From the NCBI GenBank assembly GCA_902463835.1, contig CABQGZ010000143.1, positions 1-7,767 on the forward strand: a stretch of 7,767 bases of DNA, written 5' to 3'. The notes under the pieces were generated by a model. That model was not told the origin of the DNA. It saw only the letters and a program-made list of their open reading frames with translations, and did no database searches. Each line of letters begins with the position of its first letter. The first letter of the stretch is position 1. The stretch is from an uncultured Lachnospiraceae bacterium (GTDB taxonomy: Bacteria > Bacillota > Clostridia > Lachnospirales > Lachnospiraceae). Made by a program: the position numbers and the translations under genes. Of this stretch, positions 1 through 6,063 are shown in pieces.

Positions 1-2
1 TC

Positions 3-860
3 TGCGACAAGCACCGAAAGAACGGCATCGAAGATTTTGGTTATGGAAATGGTTATGTGTATGTAAAGGAAGAGCTTGGCCGTTTCCTGAACAAGCTTTC
101 GGAAGTTGTGGAGGCAAATATCAACGTGGTACTTACGGCACATGCACAGATCCGAAAATTCGAGCAGCCGGATGAGCTGGGAGCCTATGACAGATGGGAA
201 CTGAAACTGGGGAAGAAAACGAGTTCCCAGACTTCCCCGCTGATTAAGGAATGGGCAGACATGCTGCTGTTTGCAAATTACAAAACTTTTTCCGTGGCAG
301 TCGATGACAAGGGGAAGAAGCGAAAAGCCCAGGGCGGTGAGCGGGTTATGTATACCTCGCACCATGCATGCTGGGATGCCAAGAACCGTTACGGACTTCC
401 GGAGGAAGTACCATTTTCCTATGCATCCATTGCACAGGTGATTGAAGAAGGAAAAACAGGATCATCCCCGGTACCTGTCAAAACTGTGGCAGAAGAAAAG
501 AAGCAGGAAGAACCGGCGGCGAAGGCTCCGGAACCGGTCAAGCAGGAAGAACCAACGGGACAGATGACAATGCCGCTTACAACGGAATCCACGCCGCAGA
601 AGACTGAGGAAAAAGGTTATACAGAGCCGGACTCAAGAATTCCGAAAGCACTCAGAGACCTGATGATGAAAGACCAGGTGGATGAGTGGAACGTCAAGAG
701 CGTATGCGAATCGAAGGGTTATGTCCCTTACGGGACAGAACTGTGGGAATACGATACCGTAAACCCTGGAATCGTGGATGGGCTTCTGGTGCCATGCTGG
801 CAGCAGGTAAAAGCCGCAATCGATGCAATGTTGAACAGTGAAGAAATACCATTTAATTAA
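3..860 (+). CDS. Sak4-like RecA-fold phage recombinase (5' end missing)
   Basis: The reading frame is open from the left edge (first whole codon at 3, a Cys), so the N-terminal part with the Walker A motif lies outside the window; 285 residues are visible. Segments typical of Sak4-like phage ATPases are IEDFGYGNGYVYVKEE (visible residues 9-24), INVVLTAHAQIRKFEQP (40-56, a hydrophobic strand ending in the conserved His) and LGAYDRWELKL (59-69), followed by KEWADMLLFANYK. Sak4 proteins are RecA-core single-strand annealing or strand-exchange proteins that work with a single-strand binding protein in phage recombination. After the core there is a low-complexity E/K/P/T-rich linker (about 152-210) and then a separate C-terminal domain of about 75 residues that I do not recognise. 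The last residues, NSEEIPFN, resemble the acidic tip of bacterial SSB. The gene ends 20 bases before the DUF669 gene, so the two are probably co-transcribed. The family call is from memory of family sequences. Confidence 0.85.
   Translation, partial: CDKHRKNGIEDFGYGNGYVYVKEELGRFLNKLSEVVEANINVVLTAHAQIRKFEQPDELGAYDRWELKLGKKTSSQTSPLIKEWADMLLFANYKTFSVAVDDKGKKRKAQGGERVMYTSHHACWDAKNRYGLPEEVPFSYASIAQVIEEGKTGSSPVPVKTVAEEKKQEEPAAKAPEPVKQEEPTGQMTMPLTTESTPQKTEEKGYTEPDSRIPKALRDLMMKDQVDEWNVKSVCESKGYVPYGTELWEYDTVNPGIVDGLLVPCWQQVKAAIDAMLNSEEIPFN
501..553 (+). repeat. 14-base in-frame direct repeat in the linker
   Basis: AAGCAGGAAGAACC occurs exactly at 501-514 and again at 540-553, 39 bases (13 codons) apart, coding for KQEEP both times. 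It lies in the low-complexity linker of the Sak4-like protein and suggests that the linker grew or shrank by in-frame slippage or short-repeat recombination. Confidence 0.8.
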
Positions 861-880
861 GATTAAGGAGGACAACAGCA

Positions 881-1324
881 ATGAGTGAAGAATTAGGAAG
901 AGAGTTTGGATGGGATGATGTCATCCAGAATGACGGACAGGAGTTTGAACCGATCCCGGAAGGGGATTACGATTTTGTCATTGACAAGTTTGAACGCAGC
1001 AGATCATCAGGAAGTGCAAAGCTGCCGCCGTGCAACATGGCGGTCGTATACTTCCGCATCAACCATAAGGGCAGAGAAGTGACTATCCGTGAGAATTATA
1101 TCCTGCACAGCAAACTGGAATGGAAACTTTCTGAACTGTTCTGTGCAACCGGTCTGAAAAAGAAAGGGGAACCGCTCAAGATGTGCTGGAACCAGCTTCC
1201 AGGAAAGACTGGAACGGCGAAAGTCGGCTTAAGACCTGGAACAAAAGATGCAAGTAAGATGTTCAACTTTATTGACAAGCTGTATGCAAAAGAGGCACAG
1301 GGATTCCAGCCAGGGAGATTTTAA
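881..1324 (+). CDS. DUF669 family protein, putative phage single-strand DNA binding protein
   Basis: A 147-residue protein with the hallmarks of DUF669: an N-terminal FGWDDVIQND segment, then EFEPIPEGDYDFVIDKFER (about 22-40), then SAKLPPCNMAVVYFRI (about 45-60), a predicted beta-rich core, and a C-terminal GTKDASKMFNFIDKLY segment. DUF669 genes are found in phage recombination modules next to Sak-type annealing proteins. A single-strand DNA binding or loading role has been proposed, and I regard it as likely but not shown here. The start is well supported: AAGGAGG at 865-871 is 9 bases before ATG. The gene sits between the recombinase and the DEAH helicase, 3 bases ahead of the latter. It lacks an SSB-like acidic C-terminal tip (it ends FQPGRF). 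Its residues 11-18 nearly match residues 95-102 of the primase-helicase encoded downstream. Confidence 0.85.
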   Translation: MSEELGREFGWDDVIQNDGQEFEPIPEGDYDFVIDKFERSRSSGSAKLPPCNMAVVYFRINHKGREVTIRENYILHSKLEWKLSELFCATGLKKKGEPLKMCWNQLPGKTGTAKVGLRPGTKDASKMFNFIDKLYAKEAQGFQPGRF

Positions 1325-1327
1325 ATA

Positions 1328-2911
1328 ATGGATTTACGACCATATCAGCAGGAGGCAAGAGAAGCCATATTTGAACAGTGGGACAGCGGGGTGAAGAAAA
1401 CCCTGCTGGTCCTGCCAACCGGATGCGGAAAGACGATCGTATTCGCCAAGGTGACGGAGGACTGCGTCCGCAGAGGTGACCGGGTGCTGATCCTGGCACA
1501 CAGGGGCGAACTGCTTAAACAGGCATCCGATAAGATACGGAAATCGACCGGGCTTGGCTGTGCACTGGAAAAAGCAGAAGAAACCTGCAAGGACAGCTGG
1601 TTCCGTATCGTGGTCGGTTCCGTGCAGACGATGATGCGTGAAAAGCGGCTCGGCCAGTTCGCAGAAGATTATTTTAATACGATCATCATAGATGAGGCAC
1701 ATCACTGTATTTCTGACAGTTACCAGCGTGTGCTGCAGCATTTCCCAGATGCCCATGTACTGGGCGTGACAGCCACACCTGACAGGGGTGATATGCGGAA
1801 CCTTGGTTCCTATTTTGAAACGCTGGCATATGAATACACGCTTCCAAAAGCGATCAAAGAGGGTTACCTGACGCCGATCAAAGCCCTGACGATCCCATTA
1901 AAGATTGACATGAGCGGCGTAACGGTACAGGCGGGTGACTTTAAAGCCAGTGACATCAGTACTGCCCTGGATCCGTATCTGCAAGGGATCGCGGAAGAGA
2001 TGCAGAAGTACTGCAAAGATAAAAAGACGGTGGTATTTTTGCCACTGGTAAAGACCAGCCAGAAATTCCGGGATCTGTTGAATGAATACGGATTCTGTGC
2101 CGCAGAAGTAAATGGAGACAGCCAGGACCGGGCAGAGATATTAAAGGATTTTGAAGAAGGGAAATATAACGTATTATGCAATTCCATGCTGCTGACAGAA
2201 GGATGGGACTGCCCATCCGTGGACTGTGTGGTTGTCTTAAGACCTACAAAAGTACGCAGCCTGTACTGTCAGATGGTGGGGCGTGGCACCAGGTTATCAC
2301 CTGGGAAAGACCACCTGCTTTTACTGGATTTTTTGTGGCACACCGAAAGGCATGAGCTGTGCCACCCCGCAAGTCTGATCTGTGAGAACGAAGAAGTAGC
2401 ACAGAAGATGACCGAAAATCTGGAAAAGGAAGCAGGCATGCCGGTTGACATCGAGGAGGCAGAAAAAACAGCATCTGAGGATGTCGTTGCACAGAGAGAA
2501 GAGGCACTGGCAAAACAACTTGCAGAAATGAAGAGACGCAAAAAGAAGCTTGTGGATCCATTGCAGTTTGAGATGAGCATCCAGGCAGAAGACCTGTCTG
2601 GATATGTGCCAAGTTTTGGCTGGGAAATGGGACCGCCTTCTGACAAACAGAAAAATGCACTTGAAAAGCTGGGGATCATGCCGGATCAGATCGACAATGC
2701 CGGGAAAGCAGCTAAGATATTAGACCGCCTGGACAAGAGAAAACGGGAAGGCCTTACAACCCCGAAACAGATCCGTTTCCTGGAGGGAAAAGGATTCCAG
2801 CATGTCGGAACCTGGCAGTTTGAAAAGGCGAAAGACCTGATCGACCGCATAGCGGCAAATGGCTGGCGAACCCCAATGGACATAGATCCGGGAACGTATA
2901 AAGGAGTATAG
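1328..2911 (+). CDS. DEAH-box superfamily 2 helicase
   Basis: A 527-residue DNA or RNA helicase with a full set of SF2 motifs: RPYQQEA at residues 4-10, Walker A PTGCGKT at 30-36, motif Ia ILAHRGEL at 55-62, motif II DEAH at 122-125, motif III TAT at 148-150, motif V LLTEGWDCPSVD at 288-299 and motif VI QMVGRGTR at 315-322. This resembles the phage and RecG/RadD-like helicases of early phage modules, where it would unwind or remodel branched intermediates using ATP. A charged, probably helical linker (about 352-408) leads to a C-terminal region with two related modules (437-474 and 477-513), each with a KQ-x3-LE-x2-G core and a later LDR/IDR helix. The start ATG is 3 bases after the DUF669 stop, with AGGGAG at 1312-1317 as ribosome site inside that gene. 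The stop is two bases before the primase-helicase ATG. Confidence 0.93.
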   Translation: MDLRPYQQEAREAIFEQWDSGVKKTLLVLPTGCGKTIVFAKVTEDCVRRGDRVLILAHRGELLKQASDKIRKSTGLGCALEKAEETCKDSWFRIVVGSVQTMMREKRLGQFAEDYFNTIIIDEAHHCISDSYQRVLQHFPDAHVLGVTATPDRGDMRNLGSYFETLAYEYTLPKAIKEGYLTPIKALTIPLKIDMSGVTVQAGDFKASDISTALDPYLQGIAEEMQKYCKDKKTVVFLPLVKTSQKFRDLLNEYGFCAAEVNGDSQDRAEILKDFEEGKYNVLCNSMLLTEGWDCPSVDCVVVLRPTKVRSLYCQMVGRGTRLSPGKDHLLLLDFLWHTERHELCHPASLICENEEVAQKMTENLEKEAGMPVDIEEAEKTASEDVVAQREEALAKQLAEMKRRKKKLVDPLQFEMSIQAEDLSGYVPSFGWEMGPPSDKQKNALEKLGIMPDQIDNAGKAAKILDRLDKRKREGLTTPKQIRFLEGKGFQHVGTWQFEKAKDLIDRIAANGWRTPMDIDPGTYKGV

Positions 2912-2913
2912 AA

Positions 2914-5142
2914 ATGGAACAGAGAACGAGTCTGACGGAGATCATAGAATACATAAATCCCGGTGACCTGAACTACCAGGAATGGATCAATGTCGGGATG
3001 GCGTTGAAACAGGAAGGTTATTCCATGGACTGCTGGGACGCATGGAGCCGCAGGGATTCTGGACGCTATCATGCAGGGGAATGTGAAAAGAAATGGAAAA
3101 GCTTCTCAGGCTCTTCTTCTCCTGTGACAGGTGGGACAATCGTCAAAATGGCATTGGAACATGGATGGATCCCGGAACGCGGCCATGAACTGGAATGGGA
3201 TGACACGATCCAGAACGATGACCATGTGATCGTGAACAAGGAGTGGCTGGAAGGAATGGAACTGCAGGAGCCGCAGGAATGGAACCCGGCTGCAGAGCTT
3301 GTCCGCTACCTCGAAACATTATTTGAAGCAGGGGATAATGTCGGCTATGTGACCGGAAGCTGGGAAAAAACAGATAAAAAGGGCACGAGCTGGCTTCCAC
3401 AGAAAGGTTCGTGGGACCGTACAGCAGGGCAGCTGATTGAACAGCTCAACAGCTGTGACGGAGACATTGGTGCCGTAGTTGGTGACTATAACCCGAAAGC
3501 AGGTGCGTGGATCCGCTTTAACCCATTAGATGGAAATGGATGCAAGAACGCAAATGTCACAGAATACCGCTATGCATTAGTAGAATCAGACTATATGGAA
3601 ATTGAAAAACAGAATGCCATCTTAAGGGAACTGGAGCTTCCAATCGCATGTCTGGTATTCTCAGGGGGCAAAAGTCTCCATGCAATCGTTAAAGTAGATG
3701 CTACAGACTACAACGAATACCGGAAAAGGGTTGACTATCTCTATGAAGTGTGCCAGAAAAACGGGATTGTCGTGGACACACAGAACCGGAACCCTTCCAG
3801 GCTTTCCAGGATGCCCGGAGTGATGCGAAATGGAAAGAAACAGTTCCTGGTTGACACCAACATCGGGAAAGCATCCTGGAATGAATGGTATGAGTGGATC
3901 GAAGGGATCAATGATGACCTTCCAGAGCCAGAAGGCCTGGGCGATGTATGGGATAACCTACCGGATCTTTCACCATGCTTGATTGACGGCATCCTGAGAA
4001 AAGGACATAAGATGCTGATCGCGGGCCCATCAAAAGCAGGGAAATCTTTCTTACAGATTGAGTTGTGCGTGGCGATCGCAGAGGGGAAGAAGTGGCTGAA
4101 ATGGGACTGTGCACAGGGAAAAGTGCTGTATGTCAACCTGGAACTTGACCGGGCAAGCTGTCTGCACCGTTTCAAAGATGTGTATACAGCTATGGGTATA
4201 GAACAGCCACAATACCTGCATAACATCGATATCTGGAACCTGAGAGGTAAGTCGATCCCTATGGATAAGCTGGCACCAAAACTGATCCGGAGGGCTGCAA
4301 AAAAGGACTATGTTGCCATCATCATCGACCCGATCTATAAGGTCATCACAGGAGATGAGAACAGTGCGGATCAGATGGCGAACTTCTGTAACCAGTTTGA
4401 CAAGGTGTGTACAGAGCTTGGCTGTGCAGTGATCTATTGCCACCACCACAGCAAAGGAAGCCAGGGCGGTAAGAAGTCCATGGACCGTGCTTCCGGTTCG
4501 GGTGTATTTGCCAGGGATCCGGATGCATTGCTGGACCTGATCGAACTGGAGCCAACCGAAGCATTGATGCAGCAGGAAGAAAACAAGGCGATTTGTAACG
4601 CCTGCAAGATGTACCTGGACAGCCGTTTTGCATGGCAGGATGATTTGTCACAGGATGATCTTCTGAGCTGCAATGCAATGTGGAATTACTGCGAAAACAA
4701 CCTGGACAAATGGCAGATGATCGCACTGAGCAGCATGGTAGAGAAAGAAAAGGCAAAAGTAAGGAGCAAGACAGCCTGGAGGATTGAGGGGACGCTTCGG
4801 GAGTTCCCGAAGTTTGAACCGGTCAACCTCTGGTTTGATTATCCGGTGCACCGCTTGGATGAGATTGGAAGCCTGAAAGACCTCCAGCTTGAGGCACAGG
4901 ATCCTCCATGGAAAAAGGGAACCAAGAGCAATAAAAAGAACGCAGCAACGAGAAAAGCAGACCGGAAAAAAGCCCTGGAAACGGCATTGGAGGGAAGCAA
5001 TTTCGGAGACGAACCGACAGTAAGTGATGTCGCAGATTATCTTGGCGTATCCGTAAGGACGGCGAGGGATCGTATAAATGAGCATGGTGATTATGTCATT
5101 GAAGACGGAATCGTAAGAAAAAAGAGCAGAGGGAAAGACTAA
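2914..5142 (+). CDS. Phage primase-helicase fusion (PriCT-like, AEP primase, RecA-like ATPase, HTH)
   Basis: A 742-residue multidomain replication protein. Residues about 15-85 (NYQEWINVGMALKQEGY through GTIVKMALEHGW) match the PriCT-2 type primase-associated helical domain. Residues about 110-330 look like an archaeo-eukaryotic primase fold: E224-S-D226 (motif I position), SGGKSLHAIVKV with H256 (motif II) and VVDTQNRNPSRLSRMPG with D288 (motif III). Residues about 350-590 form a RecA/RepA-like ATPase: Walker A GPSKAGKS at 371-378, Walker B YVAIIIDP with D472, and CHHHSKG at 509-515 as a sensor-like strand. The C terminus (about 692-728, TVSDVADYLGVSVRTARDRI) is a helix-turn-helix. It would open and prime the phage origin. 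The ATG at 2914 is 2 bases after the helicase stop, with AAAGGAG at about 2900-2906. The stop codon lies inside the first unit of the downstream hairpin repeat array. Motif I has Glu rather than Asp at its first position. Catalytic assignments are by eye. Confidence 0.87.
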   Translation: MEQRTSLTEIIEYINPGDLNYQEWINVGMALKQEGYSMDCWDAWSRRDSGRYHAGECEKKWKSFSGSSSPVTGGTIVKMALEHGWIPERGHELEWDDTIQNDDHVIVNKEWLEGMELQEPQEWNPAAELVRYLETLFEAGDNVGYVTGSWEKTDKKGTSWLPQKGSWDRTAGQLIEQLNSCDGDIGAVVGDYNPKAGAWIRFNPLDGNGCKNANVTEYRYALVESDYMEIEKQNAILRELELPIACLVFSGGKSLHAIVKVDATDYNEYRKRVDYLYEVCQKNGIVVDTQNRNPSRLSRMPGVMRNGKKQFLVDTNIGKASWNEWYEWIEGINDDLPEPEGLGDVWDNLPDLSPCLIDGILRKGHKMLIAGPSKAGKSFLQIELCVAIAEGKKWLKWDCAQGKVLYVNLELDRASCLHRFKDVYTAMGIEQPQYLHNIDIWNLRGKSIPMDKLAPKLIRRAAKKDYVAIIIDPIYKVITGDENSADQMANFCNQFDKVCTELGCAVIYCHHHSKGSQGGKKSMDRASGSGVFARDPDALLDLIELEPTEALMQQEENKAICNACKMYLDSRFAWQDDLSQDDLLSCNAMWNYCENNLDKWQMIALSSMVEKEKAKVRSKTAWRIEGTLREFPKFEPVNLWFDYPVHRLDEIGSLKDLQLEAQDPPWKKGTKSNKKNAATRKADRKKALETALEGSNFGDEPTVSDVADYLGVSVRTARDRINEHGDYVIEDGIVRKKSRGKD

Positions 5143-5299
5143 AAGTTCAGGCTTCCCCGCAAAGAGGAAAAGTGAGGGAAAGACTGAAAATAAGACTTCC
5201 CCTCCGAGGGTGGATGTTGCGGGAAAGACTGCTTTTTCAGGCTTCCCCCTGTTGCGGGGAAGACACATATATACTACGTATATATATTCGGGTTCCCCC
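5131..5299 (+). repeat. Array of four hairpin-forming repeats with variable loops
   Basis: Units start at 5131, 5176, 5221 and 5256 (steps of 45, 45 and 35). Units 1-3 are 27-28 bases, begin GGGAAAGACT and end CTTCCCC. Units 1 and 3 share the first 10 and last 13 bases, while the 5 between differ completely. Each can fold the same way: GGGAA pairs with TTCCC, an A bulges, G pairs with C, then a single mismatch (A-G or A-A), then CT pairs with AG, closing a loop of 7-8 bases. Unit 4 (5256-5298) keeps GGGGAA/TTCCCC but has a much longer interior containing an AT palindrome. Unit 1 overlaps the last codons and stop of the primase-helicase gene. The pattern of conserved stems and free loops points to a structured DNA or RNA element or a protein-binding array. 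Confidence 0.8.
5267..5285. repeat. Perfect AT-rich palindrome inside repeat unit 4
   Basis: ATATATAC at 5267-5274 and GTATATAT at 5278-5285 are exact inverted copies around TAC. The element is flanked by GGGGAA (5256-5261) and TTCCCC (5293-5298), so an extended cruciform is possible. An AT-rich tract beside repeats, next to a primase-helicase gene, could be a DNA-unwinding element, or a binding site for a dimeric regulator. Confidence 0.75.
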
Positions 5300-5316
5300 T
5301 CACGGTGTCACGGGGG
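5295..5316. repeat. CCCCC/GGGGG inverted repeat with doubled TCACGG
   Basis: CCCCC at 5295-5299 is complementary to GGGGG at 5312-5316. The 12 bases between carry TCACGG (5300-5305), and a second TCACGG begins at 5308 and runs into the G tract. A small CAC-G-GTG fold is possible inside. It directly joins the hairpin array to the G-rich block, so it may be part of the same element. Confidence 0.6.
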
Positions 5317-5339
5317 TAGGAGAGGGACGGGCCTTAGGG
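5312..5339 (+). other. Putative G-quadruplex motif, + strand
   Basis: Four G runs on the + strand: GGGGG 5312-5316, GGG 5324-5326, GGG 5329-5331 and GGG 5337-5339, with loops of 7, 2 and 5 bases. This fits the usual G3+N1-7 pattern. Whether it folds in the cell is unknown; it competes with the inverted repeat that pairs the same G runs with C runs downstream. Confidence 0.6.
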
Positions 5340-5354
5340 TTGCCCGGCCCCGTC
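5326..5354. repeat. GC-rich inverted repeat (imperfect stem)
   Basis: GACGGGCC at 5326-5333 pairs with GGCCCCGTC at 5346-5354, with one C bulged, around a 12-base loop. Partial pairing continues outward between the G/A-rich flank (5319-5325) and the C/T-rich flank (5356-5362). It is too long-lived a stem to ignore, but no T run follows, so it is not a standard intrinsic terminator. Confidence 0.65.
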
Positions 5355-5370
5355 TCCCTTCCCCCTCCCC
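5343..5370 (-). other. Putative G-quadruplex motif, - strand
   Basis: The + strand has five C runs (5343-5345, 5348-5351, 5356-5358, 5361-5365, 5367-5370), so the - strand reads as five G runs with loops of 1, 2, 4 and 2 bases. Short loops predict a stable quadruplex. It abuts the + strand G motif, separated by only 3 bases. Confidence 0.7.
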
Positions 5371-5416
5371 GATGACAAGGGCACGGACAAAGAAAAAATG
5401 AAATTTAATACTTTAA

Positions 5417-5424
5417 AGAGGTGA
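5417..5424 (+). promoter_or_regulatory. Ribosome binding site that sets the rusA-type gene start
   Basis: AGAGGTGA at 5417-5424 is 7 bases before ATG at 5432. An in-frame GTG at 5426 is only 1 base away from this site, so ATG 5432 is the better start. Confidence 0.7.
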
Positions 5425-5431
5425 AGTGATA

Positions 5432-5833
5432 ATGATTCAATTTTTTATGCCAATGGAACCACCGACGGTAACACATCAGGAGCATAAAGTTTCTGTGGTC
5501 AATGGCAAACCAGTGTTCTATGATCCACCGGAATTAAAAAGAGCCAGACAGAAGATTGTCGGACATCTGTGCAAATATAAACCGGCTGACATGGAACCAT
5601 ATCAGAAGGGTGTGAGACTGGTGACAAAGTGGTGCTTTGCACAGGGCGAAAAACATAAGGACGGAGAATACCGGATCACAAAGCCGGATACCGACAATCT
5701 ACAGAAACTGCTGAAAGACTGTATGACAACTGTTGGATTCTGGAAAGATGATGCACTGGTAGCATCAGAGATAGCCGAGAAGTTCTGGGCACGTATCCCT
5801 GGGATTTATATCCGGATTGAGGAGCTGCCATGA
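5432..5833 (+). CDS. rusA: RusA-type Holliday junction resolvase
   Basis: A 133-residue endonuclease of the RusA family, which cuts four-way junctions as a dimer in the presence of magnesium. The signature KPDTDNLQKLLKD (84-96) and the later FWKDDALV (103-110) are clear. Counting from the chosen start, D86, D88, K92 and D107 all sit exactly 16 positions after E. coli RusA D70, D72, K76 and D91, so the active site is complete. The N-terminal strand IQFFMPMEPPTVTHQ is typical of the Gram-positive phage form. It would resolve the branched products of the recombinase and helicases upstream. It follows the structured intergenic region, so it may start a new transcript or be reached by read-through. 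Its stop overlaps the next ATG (ATGA at 5830-5833), suggesting coupled translation. Confidence 0.93.
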   Translation: MIQFFMPMEPPTVTHQEHKVSVVNGKPVFYDPPELKRARQKIVGHLCKYKPADMEPYQKGVRLVTKWCFAQGEKHKDGEYRITKPDTDNLQKLLKDCMTTVGFWKDDALVASEIAEKFWARIPGIYIRIEELP

Positions 5834-6063
5834 CAGCAGCAGAAAAACAGCAGCATTACCAGATCACGGTTGACTGTTGGAGATTGCTGCTGAAATACCA
5901 GGAGCCGGTATCAGCACAGGAATACTGGGAACGGCTTGTAGAAGATGCCAGGAAGATAGCAAAACGGTACGAGCACCTTCGTTTTGCAGAAAAGACAATC
6001 CTGGCAGTCCTGGAAGAAATAGATCGAATTTGGAGGAAGAAAAGTGATGATATCGTGCAGTGA
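5830..6063 (+). CDS. Small helical phage protein of unknown function
   Basis: A 77-residue protein, not recognised. It is almost wholly helical by composition, with a central charged stretch (EYWERLVEDARKIAKRYEHL, 31-50) and a C-terminal helix (FAEKTILAVLEEIDRIWRKK, 52-71). It has one Cys, no membrane segment and no signal peptide. ATG overlaps the resolvase stop by 4 bases (ATGA), with the GAGGAGC-like stretch at about 5819-5825 as ribosome site. Its 3' end overlaps the next, cysteine-rich gene. Position and size match the small accessory genes that commonly follow rusA in phages of Clostridia; a role in replication or host takeover is possible but unsupported. Confidence 0.75.
   Translation: MTAAEKQQHYQITVDCWRLLLKYQEPVSAQEYWERLVEDARKIAKRYEHLRFAEKTILAVLEEIDRIWRKKSDDIVQ

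Larger units (their letters stand above)
5131..5370. other. Candidate phage replication origin or structured regulatory element
   Basis: This covers the only gene-free stretch over 250 bases (5143-5431). It contains, in order, the hairpin repeat array, an AT palindrome, a CCCCC/GGGGG inverted repeat and two opposite G-quadruplex motifs within an inverted repeat. It directly follows a primase-helicase gene whose product ends in a helix-turn-helix, and lies before the resolvase gene; phage origins often lie within or next to the initiator gene. From 5371 to 5416 I see only a short A-rich leader. The origin role is inference; a structured RNA, an attenuator or an immunity/regulator target are alternatives. 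Confidence 0.35.

Noticed and set aside
4648..5268. Long - strand open frame of 206 codons
   Set aside because: It is antisense to the primase-helicase gene, whose protein has clear domains; the product has no recognisable motif and no gene nearby runs on that strand.
5131..5299. CRISPR array
   Set aside because: Repeats are hairpins with changing centres, gaps are short and unequal (17, 18 and 7 bases), and no cas gene is present.
5324..5370. Rho-independent terminator
   Set aside because: A GC-rich stem is present, but a C-rich stretch follows on the + strand and no T run on either strand at the right place.
5172..5401. Two overlapping + strand open frames (5172-5375 and 5210-5401) across the intergenic region
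   Set aside because: They run through the hairpin and G-rich repeats, have no ribosome site, and give Arg/Pro-rich sequence with no domain character.
5426..5431. GTG start for the resolvase
   Set aside because: It is only 1 base from the ribosome site, while ATG 5432 is 7 bases away and gives the family's usual N terminus.
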